DNA of 64,000 nt from Collinsella sp. (GCA_018381235.1 JAGZSF010000010.1:227620-291619), one strand, 5' to 3'; positions 41,929-50,127 are shown, counted from the stretch's first letter. Program-made: numbers and translations. The notes: generated by a model not told the origin, from the letters alone.

Positions 41929-43207
41929 CGCCGAGGCCAAGCGCGTCACCTCCATCGCCCGCGCCATCAACTGGAGCTATATGTGGCGCCGCCTGATGAG
42001 CTACGTTTGGCTCGACCTGCTGCTAGTAGTGATTGTGGCGGCGATCCTTGTCTATGGATACAACCAGACGCTGCCCAACGGCGCGTTTACCGCAGGATGG
42101 ATCCCCAGCGCCACCGTTCGCGGCATGACGCTGACGCCCGCGCGCGGCTGGGACCTGACAACGCTCACCTATACCGTCGAGCTTGCGCGTACCACCAAGA
42201 CTTTCCCCCTCGCGCAGGACCTCGTCACGCTATGGCCTCTCTACCTTGTCGTTGTGGGTTGGCAGGTCATCAGCGTGCTCAACATGCTCGGCGGCGCCCG
42301 CCGCGTGCGCCGCACCATGGCGCCGCTCAACGATCTGGCCCTGCGCGTGGACGAACTCGGCCGCATGCAACTCGCCGGCGGCAAAATGGAAACACTGGAG
42401 CAGGCCATCGAGCGCGCAAGCGTCGACTCGCCGAGCGTCACCACCGGCGACGCCGACCTGGCAAGCATCGAGGTCGCACTCAACCGCCTGCTGCGCCAGA
42501 TGCAAGAGGCCAAGCTGCAGCAGATGCGCTTTGTCAACGACGCGAGCCACGAGCTGCGCACGCCCATCGCGGTGATTCAGGGCTACGTGAACATGCTCGA
42601 CCGCTGGGGTAAGGACGACCCGGACGTGCTGGCGGAATCCATCGCGTCCCTCAAGGCCGAAAGCGAGCACATGCAAGAGCTTGTGGAGCAGCTGCTGTTT
42701 TTGGCGCGCGGCGATGCCGGGCGCACGGTCCTGCGGCGCGCGCATACCAACTTGGCTGCACTGGTCAGCGAGGTATGCGAAGAATCGCAGATGATCGATA
42801 CCGAGCACACGTATCGGCTGGCTTCTGACGCTGCGCTTGCCAGCGACCCGCGCTGCGACGCGCCCGTCGACGTGGCGCTCGTGAAGCAGGCTCTGCGCGT
42901 GATCGTGCAAAACGCCGCCAAGTACTCGGATGCGGGAACGACCGTCACATTTGGCATAACGCCGGATGCGGGCGCGGGCACGATCGACATAAGTGTTGAG
43001 GACGAGGGCATCGGCATGAACCAGGAATCCGCAGCTCACGCGTTCGAGCGGTTCTACCGTGCCGACAACGCGCGCGATGCCGGCGCACAGGGTTCGGGTC
43101 TGGGGCTTGCGATCGCCAAGTGGATCGTCGACAGCCACGGCGGCGTCATCGGTGTGACCTCGGTCGAAGGGGTCGGCAGCCGCTTTACGATTCGCCTGCC
43201 ACGATAG
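41912..43207 (+). CDS. Sensor histidine kinase (HAMP-like, HisKA/HATPase)
   Basis: 431 aa from the ATG at 41912 (MSAARNAEAKRV), overlapping the regulator gene. TM1 (about 30-50) and TM2 (about 110-130) enclose an extracytoplasmic domain of about 60 aa. A HAMP-like segment, the H box FVNDASHELRTPIAVIQGYV (His about 213), N box QNAAKYS, G1 DEGIGM and G2 GSGLGLAIAKWI are intact. A strong terminator follows. Confidence 0.92.
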   Translation: MSAARNAEAKRVTSIARAINWSYMWRRLMSYVWLDLLLVVIVAAILVYGYNQTLPNGAFTAGWIPSATVRGMTLTPARGWDLTTLTYTVELARTTKTFPLAQDLVTLWPLYLVVVGWQVISVLNMLGGARRVRRTMAPLNDLALRVDELGRMQLAGGKMETLEQAIERASVDSPSVTTGDADLASIEVALNRLLRQMQEAKLQQMRFVNDASHELRTPIAVIQGYVNMLDRWGKDDPDVLAESIASLKAESEHMQELVEQLLFLARGDAGRTVLRRAHTNLAALVSEVCEESQMIDTEHTYRLASDAALASDPRCDAPVDVALVKQALRVIVQNAAKYSDAGTTVTFGITPDAGAGTIDISVEDEGIGMNQESAAHAFERFYRADNARDAGAQGSGLGLAIAKWIVDSHGGVIGVTSVEGVGSRFTIRLPR

Positions 43208-43226
43208 GAAGCCCCTCGGCATAAAT

Positions 43227-43260
43227 AAAGGGATAGGGCCACGCGGCCCTATCCCTTTTT
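43227..43260 (+). terminator. Terminator between convergent genes
   Basis: AAAGGGATAGGGCC and GGCCCTATCCCTTTTT form a 14-bp perfect stem with a 4-nt loop (ACGC). The T-run follows on the plus strand and an A-run precedes it, so it may work in both directions. Confidence 0.93.
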
Positions 43261-43282
43261 GCCAGCTATGGCAGCTTGTGCG

Positions 43283-43657
43283 CTACTCGCGGCACAGGTG
43301 CACGGCGAAACCGGCGAACTCGCGCTTAAAGTACACGAGCTTGGTACCACCGTCGGGCAGCAGCGCGCGCGACTCTTCGTTGACCTCGAGCCCGCGCTCG
43401 GCAAACCACTTCTCAGCTGCATCGATGTCGTTAACGGCAAAGCCGATGTGGCCCTTGGTGCCACGACCATTCTGCTTCATGATCTCGACCAGCGAATCGT
43501 TGAAGTACGAAACCGGGGTCTCGATGACGGGCAGGCCCATCATCGTCGAGAACAGCTCCGCGATCTCCAGGGCGTCTGCCGGGTCGGTGGCGTTAATGCC
43601 CACATGGGCAACGCGCATACCAAAGAGCTCTACCGGGTTGGCGTTCTGCTCACTCAT
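43283..43657 (-). CDS. VOC-family (glyoxalase/dioxygenase-like) protein
   Basis: 124-aa single VOC domain: RVAHVGINATDPADALEIAE at the N-terminus, KGHIGFAVNDIDAAEKWFAE in the middle, and the ending FAGFAVHLCRE. Putative metal ligands are the His of VAHVG and of KGHIG plus a Glu. Substrate unknown. It follows the orphan PTS IIB gene by 11 nt, so the two are very likely co-transcribed. The start codon at 43657 has a weak ribosome site. Confidence 0.82.
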   Translation of the reverse strand: MSEQNANPVELFGMRVAHVGINATDPADALEIAELFSTMMGLPVIETPVSYFNDSLVEIMKQNGRGTKGHIGFAVNDIDAAEKWFAERGLEVNEESRALLPDGGTKLVYFKREFAGFAVHLCRE

Positions 43658-43668
43658 GCAGTCAGCGC

Positions 43669-43956
43669 CTACTGAGCCATGACGTCGAGAACGGCCTTCT
43701 CGGCGGCAACGCGGTTCATGCCGGTCATGAAGGGCACGCCACTCACGTACGGGCAGGTGAGGCCCTCGGGGGCAACGGTGGTGGCGATCAGCAGGTCAGC
43801 GCCCTCGTCGCAGTAATCCTTGGCCTCGGAGATGGCGCACTGCACGATCTCGTACTTGTCGGCATAACCGTTGGCGTCGAGCAGGGTAGCGACCTTCTGG
43901 GCAACGAGCGTGGAAGTAGCAGCGCCAGCACCGCAAGCCAAAACGATCTTCTTCAT
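43669..43956 (-). CDS. PTS galactitol-type enzyme IIB (orphan)
   Basis: 95 aa. The phosphocysteine is in KKIVLACGAGAATSTLVAQK (Cys8). The overall pattern (YVSGVPFMTGMN, then a C-terminal helix) fits the GatB/SgcB IIB family. GGGAGA precedes the ATG at 43956. No IIA or IIC gene accompanies it; the only partner is the VOC gene. It might serve a distant permease or act as a regulator. Confidence 0.87.
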   Translation of the reverse strand: MKKIVLACGAGAATSTLVAQKVATLLDANGYADKYEIVQCAISEAKDYCDEGADLLIATTVAPEGLTCPYVSGVPFMTGMNRVAAEKAVLDVMAQ

Positions 43957-44058
43957 AGGTAATGTCTCCCTTCATGGTTTACTTTAGGTAAGTGTACCGC
44001 AGCGAGCGATGGCACTCGGCCTCGATGAGCTTTTATGCCAGTTTGCTTGCGCGCTGCG

Positions 44059-44064
44059 TATAAT
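44059..44064 (+). promoter_or_regulatory. Consensus -10 box upstream of the 44120 gene
   Basis: TATAAT at 44059-44064 lies 55 nt before the ATG at 44120. No good -35 box is seen at 16-18 nt upstream. Confidence 0.5.
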
Positions 44065-44119
44065 ACATCTAGTACGTGTTGTCATACCGCTCGCTTTATG
44101 AGCGACTAAGGACCCTAAT

Positions 44120-44743
44120 ATGCCCGATTCCCGCACCCTCTGGACCGCCGTCGTTATCATCTGCATCGCCGTGTCGGTGTTCTTTAGCGTCAAAAAACGC
44201 ACCACGTTTAAACGCCTGCAGCAATTGATGGCCGCCAAGCAGTGGGACGAGTTCGATCGTTTGCTCGACGGCAAACTCACCAGCATGCTGTACCCACGCT
44301 ACAACCGCGACTACCTGCGCCTGAACTCCTATCTGCTGCGCGAGGACCACGAGCGTGCCAGCGAGATGTTCGATCTGCTGCTGGGGCTCAACCTCCCCAA
44401 GATGCAGCGCGTCGACCTGGTGATCAAAGCCTTTAACTACTATGTTGGCCAGGAGGACCGCAAAAAGTCCAAAGAGCTGTTGCACGAGATCAAGGGCTTT
44501 GAGGGCGGTCAGGCCGAGGCAGTCGCGCACGAATGCCAACTGATGTACGACACGATGATCCTCAAGCGCCACAACGACATTCCCGAGCTGGAGCGCATGC
44601 TCGAGGATGTCGGCGACGACCCGGTCAAGCGCTGCCGACTGGAGTACCTGCTGGCCCTGCAGTATCAAAACAAGGGCGACGAGGCAAAGTTCCAAGAGTT
44701 CCTGGAGAAGTCGGGCCAACACTCGATGGCCGTCAACGCGTAA
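44120..44743 (+). CDS. Membrane-anchored helical-repeat (TPR-like) protein
   Basis: Unknown function. 207 aa. One N-terminal TM helix (about 7-24) precedes a helical region. It contains several TPR/SEL1-like pairs (QWDEFDRLLDGK, DHERASEMFDLLLGL, LEYLLALQYQNKGDEAKFQE). The composition suits a protein-interaction scaffold at the inner face of the membrane. The gene ends 32 nt before tRNA-Leu on the same strand. Confidence 0.75.
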   Translation: MPDSRTLWTAVVIICIAVSVFFSVKKRTTFKRLQQLMAAKQWDEFDRLLDGKLTSMLYPRYNRDYLRLNSYLLREDHERASEMFDLLLGLNLPKMQRVDLVIKAFNYYVGQEDRKKSKELLHEIKGFEGGQAEAVAHECQLMYDTMILKRHNDIPELERMLEDVGDDPVKRCRLEYLLALQYQNKGDEAKFQEFLEKSGQHSMAVNA

Positions 44744-44774
44744 CGGACGGCTTGTGCTAGACTTCTAGTCTCAC

Positions 44775-44859
44775 GGGGGCGTGGCGGAATTGGCATACGC
44801 AGGAGACTTAAAATCTCTCGCCGCAAGGATTGTGGGTTCGAGTCCCACCGCCCCTACCA
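44775..44859 (+). tRNA. tRNA-Leu (anticodon TAA)
   Basis: 85 nt with encoded CCA (44857-44859). Acceptor GGGGGCG pairs with CGCCCCT. D arm TGGCGGAATTGGCATACGCA, anticodon loop CTTAAAA on a GAGA/TCTC stem, a long class II variable arm, and a T arm with GTTCGAG. The variable arm and the TAA anticodon identify leucine. Confidence 0.95.
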
Positions 44860-44870
44860 TATGGAGCTTT

Positions 44871-44910
44871 CGAGCCCGTGTCCCCAAGGGATGCGGGCTC
44901 GTTTATTTTA
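44871..44910 (+). terminator. Terminator downstream of tRNA-Leu
   Basis: CGAGCCCG (44871-44878) pairs with CGGGCTCG (44894-44901), followed by TTTATTTTA. A near-copy follows at 45067-45105. Confidence 0.85.
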
Positions 44911-45066
44911 GATGCCGGTGGGGCTCGAACCCGCGAGGGGGCGAGCGTTAAGCGGACGCGCAGCGTCCGTAGCGAGCCGGCGAGGGCGCCGACAGGCGGC
45001 CGAAGCCGGTGCGTATTTGCGCAGCAAATACGCAGACGTCCCACCGCCCCTACCATTTAGCTTTTA

Positions 45067-45105
45067 CGAGCTCGTGTCCCCCGGGGATGCGGGCTCGTTT
45101 CTTTT
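45067..45105 (+). terminator. Second copy of the tRNA-Leu terminator
   Basis: CGAGCTCG pairs with CGGGCTCG (one G-T pair), followed by TTTCTTTT. Duplicate of 44871-44910. Confidence 0.75.
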
Positions 45106-45123
45106 GGACGCCGGTGGGGCTCT

Positions 45124-45191
45124 AAGTTGCGGTGGAATAGATCCTGTTTATACCGTTTACCAGCTTATTTAGGAACTATTTCACCGCAACT
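45124..45191. repeat. Palindromic intergenic element, copy 3
   Basis: AAGTTGCGGTGGAATAG (45124-45140) pairs with CTATTTCACCGCAACT (45176-45191). The inner GGGACTG/CAGTCCC part of the other copies has decayed here, making this the most diverged copy. Confidence 0.82.
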
Positions 45192-45204
45192 CAGAGGAAG
45201 ACGG

Positions 45205-46206
45205 TTAAAGAGCACTCAGGCTCGGGGTCCAGCCGATGGTGGGAGTCGCGCCGTCGAGAACCTCGTTGATGGTGGCGGCCATGCCGGCGAGGAGGCTGTT
45301 CTCGCTTACGGTGAGCGCATCGTAGCCGCCGGCACGCATGAGCTCGCGGATCACCACGGCGCCGGCCAGAATCACGCCCGCGCGCTTGGGCTGCACGCCC
45401 GGCAACGCGGCAATGCCTGCAACATCCAACGCAGACATGCGCTCGATAGCGGCCGAGATCTGCTCCATCGAAAGCTCGCGCAGGTGCACAAAGTTCGAGT
45501 CGTACGGCTCCAGTTCGTGGACCAGCGCCACGAGCGTGGTAACGGTACCGCCCACCGCGACGAGGCGCTCGGCGCGCTCAAAGTCGACAGGCAGGCCCTC
45601 AAAGTAAGCCCCGAACTGCTCGCCCGCCCATGCGCCAGCGGCGGCAAGTTCACTGTCCGTTGGCGGCAGCGCCGAGAAAAACCGCTCCGTCACGCGACGG
45701 CAACCGATGTCCAGTGAGCGCGTTCCCTCCAGCGCAAAGATGCCACGCTCCGGCGCATAGACGCCCGTCGCGAGCTCCGTGGAGCCGCCACCCGAATCGG
45801 CGACGATGATGCGCTCGCCTGCAAAGTCGTGCGCTACGCCAAAAAACGTCAGGCGCGCCTCAACCTCGCCAGGAATCACCTGCGGTTCGAGCCCCAGATC
45901 GCGCAGGCCGTCCAGCAGCAGGGCAGCATTGGACGCATCGCGTGCGGCGCTCGTGCACGTGGTGCAGATGCACGCGGCCCCAAAGGCACGGGCTTCGTCC
46001 ACAAACATGCGGCACGCAGCGAGCACGCGCTCAACGGCCGCCTCGCAAAAGCGGCCCGTCGCGTCCACGCCCTCGCCCAGATCGGTAATCTCGGTATGCT
46101 TGGACGATTCCACGATCGCCCCGCCCTCGACCTGGGCCAACACCAGTCGCGACGACACCGTTCCCAGGTCGATCGCGGCTACCTTATAGCGTTTACAATT
46201 TGTCAT
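45205..46206 (-). CDS. Ppx/GppA-family phosphatase
   Basis: Exopolyphosphatase and/or guanosine pentaphosphate phosphohydrolase of the actin-like ATPase fold. 333 aa, the short form with only the catalytic core. AAIDLGTVSSRLVLA (phosphate-1 loop, about 10-24), IPGEVEARLTFFGV and VADSGGGSTELATG (about 137-150) are present. Most homologues read DIGSNS in the first motif; here it is DLGTVSS. GGAGGGGAG precedes the ATG at 46206. It follows the FtsB-like gene by 20 nt. Confidence 0.9.
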   Translation of the reverse strand: MTNCKRYKVAAIDLGTVSSRLVLAQVEGGAIVESSKHTEITDLGEGVDATGRFCEAAVERVLAACRMFVDEARAFGAACICTTCTSAARDASNAALLLDGLRDLGLEPQVIPGEVEARLTFFGVAHDFAGERIIVADSGGGSTELATGVYAPERGIFALEGTRSLDIGCRRVTERFFSALPPTDSELAAAGAWAGEQFGAYFEGLPVDFERAERLVAVGGTVTTLVALVHELEPYDSNFVHLRELSMEQISAAIERMSALDVAGIAALPGVQPKRAGVILAGAVVIRELMRAGGYDALTVSENSLLAGMAATINEVLDGATPTIGWTPSLSAL

Positions 46207-46226
46207 TGCGGGCTCCCCTCCGGGCG

Positions 46227-46988
46227 CTATTCGCCGTTGGACACGACCGTCTGGCCCTCGACGCCGTTAAATCCAAACAGCATGTCGAGCGTCTGAATGT
46301 ACCACGGCGCGTCCTTGCCGACCTCTTCGATCTCCTTGGCCACCTCGCTGGCCTTCTTGGCGTTCGACGACTTCTGGCTCGACGAGGCATCCGAATCGCC
46401 GTCCAGGCCCTGCACTTCAATCCTCTTCTCGCCGGGCATCACCAGGCCCAGGTCCTCGGACGCCGCGTCCTTGATACCCTCCTCCGAGAGCAGCTTGTCG
46501 ACGCTTTTTTGCAGCTCATCATTGTATTGCTGGCGAATCTCGACCTGCTTGGCCAAGATGTCGCTCGAGCGTTTTGCCACGTACAGGTCGCGTACGGGAA
46601 AATACAGGCTCACGAGCGCCAGCGCCACCACGATACCGATAAACAGCGGACGCAGAGAGCCATGCGTAAAGTCATAGATCGCCTTGACCACCGCATTGTC
46701 GTTGGCGTAGCGCATAAAGTCCGAGCCCGAAAGACGGCTCGAAGGCCTGCTCGACCTGTCGTGCGTCTGGGCCGAGGGACGCGACGCATGCGACGAACGT
46801 GCCGGGCGCACCGGTCCATCTGCCAAAGTATTCACATGAGCATTGGGGCGCGAGGTACTTGTCGGGCGTTGCGTGGAGCGGTCGGCGCCGGCGTAGACGG
46901 ACCCGCCGAGCTGCACGGTACGTGCACGGCGAGGCGACGGCTCGCGCGAACCGGCGGAATAATACCTGTTGTCGTAAATCTGATCCAT
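46227..46988 (-). CDS. FtsB/DivIC-family septum formation initiator
   Basis: Bitopic divisome protein. The ATG at 46988 (MDQIYDNRYYSAG) is used. 253 aa. A Ser/Arg-rich cytoplasmic N-terminus of about 110 aa, one TM helix (about 127-146, FIGIVVALALVSLYFP), a coiled coil (about 150-190) and GLVMPGEKRIEVQG, typical of DivIC-like proteins. A charged, Ser-rich C-terminus follows. It is adjacent to eno (through a terminator) and ppx, a common actinobacterial order. Confidence 0.87.
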   Translation of the reverse strand: MDQIYDNRYYSAGSREPSPRRARTVQLGGSVYAGADRSTQRPTSTSRPNAHVNTLADGPVRPARSSHASRPSAQTHDRSSRPSSRLSGSDFMRYANDNAVVKAIYDFTHGSLRPLFIGIVVALALVSLYFPVRDLYVAKRSSDILAKQVEIRQQYNDELQKSVDKLLSEEGIKDAASEDLGLVMPGEKRIEVQGLDGDSDASSSQKSSNAKKASEVAKEIEEVGKDAPWYIQTLDMLFGFNGVEGQTVVSNGE

Positions 46989-47078
46989 GTGCGCCTTGTG
47001 CGGTTGAGGTTTGTTTGCGCTAAGTCCTTTAGTTATAGCACGAGCGCCCGCACCGCCTTCGTCAGCCTTTGCTCGACA

Positions 47079-47112
47079 TAAAAAAGGCGCTGAGCCGTAT
47101 GGCCCAGCGCCC
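47079..47112 (-). terminator. Terminator downstream of eno
   Basis: On the minus strand, GGCGCTGGGCC and GGCTCAGCGCC form an 11-bp stem with one mismatch and loop ATAC, followed by six T. Confidence 0.92.
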
Positions 47113-47183
47113 ATGGCGCTTTGCGGCATCCAGCCAAGGCGGGGAGGAACCGAGTCAGCCTCCCCCTCGCCAAATTCGCCCGT

Positions 47184-48473
47184 TTAGCGAATGTTGTAGA
47201 ACGCGGCCTTGCCGGCGTAACGCGCGCTGCCCTCGAGCTCGTCCTCGATGCGGATGAGCTGGTTGTACTTGGCGATACGGTCGCTGCGGCACGGGGCGCC
47301 CGACTTGATCTGGCCGGCGTTGACGCCCACGACCAGGTCGGCGATCGTGGAGTCCTCGGTCTCGCCGGAGCGGTGACTCACGATGCAGGCGTAACCGGCC
47401 TCCTTGGCGGTCTCGATGGCCTCGAGCGACTCGGTAAGCGTGCCGATCTGGTTGACCTTGACCAGGATCGCGTTGGCGGCACCCAGCTCGATGCCCTTCT
47501 TGAGGCGCTCGGTGTTGGTGACGAACAGGTCGTCGCCCACCAGCTGCACCTTGTTGCCAATGCGACGGGTGAGCTCGACCCAGCCGTCCCAGTCCTCCTC
47601 GGCCATGCCGTCCTCGATGGAGATGATGGGATAGGTGTCGACGAGCTTCTCCCAGTAATCGACCATCTGAGCGCTCGTATACTCAACGCCCTCGCCCTTG
47701 AGCTCGTACATGCCGGTCTCGGCGTTGTAGAACTCGGTCGAGGCCGGGTCCATGGCGTACATGAAGTCGACGCCGGGCTTAAAGCCAGCCTTCTCGACGG
47801 CCTTGGTGATGTACTCGAACGGCTCGGCATTGGTCTTGAGGTTGGGGGCAAAGCCGCCCTCATCGCCCACGCCGCCGCCCAGGCCGGCCTCGTGCAGCAC
47901 GCCCTTGAGGGTGTGGTAGACCTCGGCGCACCAGCGCAGGCCCTCGGCAAAGCTCGGGGCGCCCACCGGCATGATCATAAACTCCTGGAAGTCGACGTTA
48001 TTGTCGGCATGCACGCCGCCGTTGAGGATGTTCATCATAGGTGTGGGCAGCAGATGAGCGTTGACGCCGCCCAGGTACTGGTACAGCGACAGGCCCGACG
48101 ACTCGGCAGCGGCGCGGGCGACGGCCAGCGACACGCCCAGGATGGCGTTGGCACCGAGCTTGGTCTTGTTGGGGGTACCGTCCGCGGCAATCAGCGCGGC
48201 ATCGACGGCACGCTGGTCGAAGGCGTCGAGGCCCACGACGGCGTTAGCGCACTCGTTGTTGACGTGCTCGACGGCCTGCGAAACGCCCTTGCCCAGGTAG
48301 CGGCCCTTGTCCCCGTCGCGCAGCTCGCAGGCCTCAAAGGCGCCGGTCGAAGCACCCGAAGGCACCATTGCGCGGCCAAAGCTGCCGTCCTCGAGCACGA
48401 CCTCGACCTCGACGGTGGGATTGCCGCGGCTGTCGAGCACCTCGCGACCGTAGGCGTCCAAAATATCGCTCAT
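47184..48473 (-). CDS. eno: Enolase
   Basis: Converts 2-phosphoglycerate to phosphoenolpyruvate. 429 aa, full length. SRGNPTVEVEV, VPSGASTG, the catalytic Glu region GDEGGFAP, metal ligands in SIEDGMAEEDWDGW and LVGDDLFVTN, and SHRSGETEDSTIADL are all intact. RBS GAGGG precedes the ATG at 48473. Monocistronic, with a clear terminator. Highly biased codon use fits strong expression. Confidence 0.98.
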   Translation of the reverse strand: MSDILDAYGREVLDSRGNPTVEVEVVLEDGSFGRAMVPSGASTGAFEACELRDGDKGRYLGKGVSQAVEHVNNECANAVVGLDAFDQRAVDAALIAADGTPNKTKLGANAILGVSLAVARAAAESSGLSLYQYLGGVNAHLLPTPMMNILNGGVHADNNVDFQEFMIMPVGAPSFAEGLRWCAEVYHTLKGVLHEAGLGGGVGDEGGFAPNLKTNAEPFEYITKAVEKAGFKPGVDFMYAMDPASTEFYNAETGMYELKGEGVEYTSAQMVDYWEKLVDTYPIISIEDGMAEEDWDGWVELTRRIGNKVQLVGDDLFVTNTERLKKGIELGAANAILVKVNQIGTLTESLEAIETAKEAGYACIVSHRSGETEDSTIADLVVGVNAGQIKSGAPCRSDRIAKYNQLIRIEDELEGSARYAGKAAFYNIR

Positions 48474-48546
48474 GTTGTCTCCCTCTCACTTGGAAACGTA
48501 GTGGATGCAAGCGACCGGCCGACCGTGCACCATCGGTGCGTCTCCG

Positions 48547-48591
48547 TAAGTTAGCCATGTCGCACTTTTTGCATTATGCCCTAAGTTAGCC
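48547..48591. promoter_or_regulatory. Direct repeats upstream of eno
   Basis: TAAGTTAGCC occurs at 48547-48556 and 48582-48591, 35 nt apart, bracketing a CATAAT-like -10 on the minus strand. Possible operator pair or promoter duplication. Confidence 0.4.
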
Positions 48592-48611
48592 GAGGGATAC
48601 ACTTGATTTTT

Positions 48612-48659
48612 GAAAAATTTAGCGGGAACGATGAGGCATGTCAGCCCGTCGTTCCCGCA
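48612..48659 (-). terminator. Terminator downstream of mazG
   Basis: On the minus strand, GCGGGAACGA and TCGTTCCCGC form a 10-bp perfect stem with an 18-nt loop, followed by TAAATTTTTC. Confidence 0.88.
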
Positions 48660-48662
48660 GTC

Positions 48663-49523
48663 TTACTCCTCCGCCTTTGCGGCATCCCACAGGTCGTTGA
48701 GGCCGTGGGTCGAAAGCTCGGCAAGATCCACGTGGGCGTCGGACGCCATCTGCTCCATCGCGGCCCAGCGACGGCGAAACTTGGCCGTGCTCGCGCGCAG
48801 GGCACTCTCGGCGTCGATCCCCTCTTTGCGCGCGACGTTGACCAAGGCAAAGAGCAGGTCGCCAAACTCCATTTCGCGCTCGGGCGAGCCAGGGGCCTCG
48901 GCCTCAAACTCGACACGTTCCTCGGCGACCTCATCCCACACGTCCTGGACCGTCTCCCACTCAAAGCCCACGGCAGCCGCCTTGCGCGACACCTTCTGAG
49001 CCTGCATCAGCGCCGGCAGATGCGTGGGCACGCCGTCGAGCAGACCCTCGGGCGCGGCCTCGCCCGCTGCCACGGCCTTGTCCTTGGCGGCTTTCTCGGC
49101 AAGCTTGACCTCGTCCCAAATCTTGAGTACCTCGTCGGAACTGTCGGCATCTACATCGCCAAACACGTGCGGATGACGGCGGATGAGCTTGGCGTCGATA
49201 TCGCGCGCCACGTCGGCCAGCGTAAACTCGCCGGCGTCCGCCGCAATCTGCGCATGCAGCACGACCTGCATGAGCACGTCGCCCAGCTCCTCGCGTAGGT
49301 GAACCGCGTCGTCCGCCTCGATGCAGTCGAGCGCCTCGTAGGCCTCCTCGATCATGTTCTTGCCAATGCTGCGGTGCGTCTGCTCACGGTCCCATGGGCA
49401 GCCATCGGGCTGACGCAGACGCCAGATGGTCTGCACCAGATGCTGCAGCTCGGTCGACGCGTCGACTAGCGTGGACAGATCGCGCGAGCCCTCGGCATTT
49501 TGCTGAGCCATGTGCTGCGCCAT
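48663..49523 (-). CDS. mazG: Nucleoside triphosphate pyrophosphohydrolase MazG
   Basis: Hydrolyses (d)NTPs to NMP and PPi, a housecleaning enzyme. 286 aa with two MazG domains. The first has CPWDREQTH, EEAYEALDCIE and HLREELGDVLMQ (EExxE...ExxD, about 59-85); the second is around DEVAEERVEFEAE...EFGDLLFALVN. It begins 2 nt after the yfcE-like stop, with RBS GAGGAGG, so it is the last gene of a larC2-yfcE-mazG unit. Confidence 0.93.
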   Translation of the reverse strand: MAQHMAQQNAEGSRDLSTLVDASTELQHLVQTIWRLRQPDGCPWDREQTHRSIGKNMIEEAYEALDCIEADDAVHLREELGDVLMQVVLHAQIAADAGEFTLADVARDIDAKLIRRHPHVFGDVDADSSDEVLKIWDEVKLAEKAAKDKAVAAGEAAPEGLLDGVPTHLPALMQAQKVSRKAAAVGFEWETVQDVWDEVAEERVEFEAEAPGSPEREMEFGDLLFALVNVARKEGIDAESALRASTAKFRRRWAAMEQMASDAHVDLAELSTHGLNDLWDAAKAEE

Positions 49524-49525
49524 GG

Positions 49526-50074
49526 TTAGTCCTCCTCCAGGATCACGTGGCGGAACGCGCCGTCCTCGTAGATGCCGTAGCTGTGCGTGCCGTCCTTGGG
49601 AATGCTCACGCTACCGGGGTTGAAGAGCCACAGGCCCGGGTGCGCGGCGCTTTCCTCGTTGACCTTGATGTGCGTGTGGCCGTAGACGAGCGCTGAGCCC
49701 TCGGGCAACGCGGGCGCGTGGTCGACGCTGTTGTGCATGCCGGCGCCAAAGACATGGCCGTGCGTCAGGAACAGCTCGCGGCCGGTCTCGTCGAACAGCG
49801 TGGCATAGTCGGCCATGACGGGGAAGTCGAGCACCATCTGGTCGACCTCGGCGTCGCAGTTGCCGCGCACCGCGATGATGCGGTCGGCTAGGGCGTTGAG
49901 CAGCGGAATCACGCGCTTGGGAGCATAGTCGCGCGGCAGGTCGTTGCGCGGACCGTGGTAGAGCAGGTCGCCCAGCAGAACGATGCGGTCGGGCTGCTCG
50001 GACTCGATGGCGGTGGCCAGGCGCTCGGTCCAGTATGCCGAGCCGTGGATGTCGGAGGCGATGAGGTATTTCAT
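49526..50074 (-). CDS. yfcE: YfcE-type phosphodiesterase
   Basis: Metallophosphoesterase of 182 aa from the ATG at 50074 (MKYLIASDIHGS), with AAAGGA upstream; E. coli YfcE has nearly the same length. SDIHGS (7-12), LLGDLLYHGPRN (about 35-46), VRGNCDAEVD, THGHVFG and YGHTHIK give the full metal-ligand set. The physiological substrate is unknown. Confidence 0.9.
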   Translation of the reverse strand: MKYLIASDIHGSAYWTERLATAIESEQPDRIVLLGDLLYHGPRNDLPRDYAPKRVIPLLNALADRIIAVRGNCDAEVDQMVLDFPVMADYATLFDETGRELFLTHGHVFGAGMHNSVDHAPALPEGSALVYGHTHIKVNEESAAHPGLWLFNPGSVSIPKDGTHSYGIYEDGAFRHVILEED

Positions 50075-50127
50075 GGTGGTCCTTTCGGTGAGGTTGATGG
50101 GGTGGGTGTGGCGCGTCGCCGACCGTG

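Larger units (their letters stand above)
44841..45121. repeat. Direct duplication of the tRNA-Leu 3' end and its terminator
   Basis: The last ~18 nt of the tRNA (CCCACCGCCCCTACCAT) recur at 45041-45057. The terminator that follows recurs at 45067-45105, and GCCGGTGGGGCTC recurs at the end of each copy, so the repeat unit is about 197 bp. Between the copies are a minus-strand T-arm-like piece (GGGTTCGAGCCCC, near 44920) and two perfect hairpins with GCA loops: CGGACGC/GCGTCCG (44953-44969) and GCGTATTTGC/GCAAATACGC (45011-45033). Confidence 0.85.

Noticed and set aside
44945..45035. Integron attC-like site (GTTAAGC next to a hairpin)
   Set aside because: No matching RYYYAAC partner at the expected position, no integrase and no cassette; the hairpins are more simply part of the tRNA-end duplication.
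47121..48554. 477-aa plus-strand open frame
   Set aside because: Antisense to eno, whose active-site motifs are intact.
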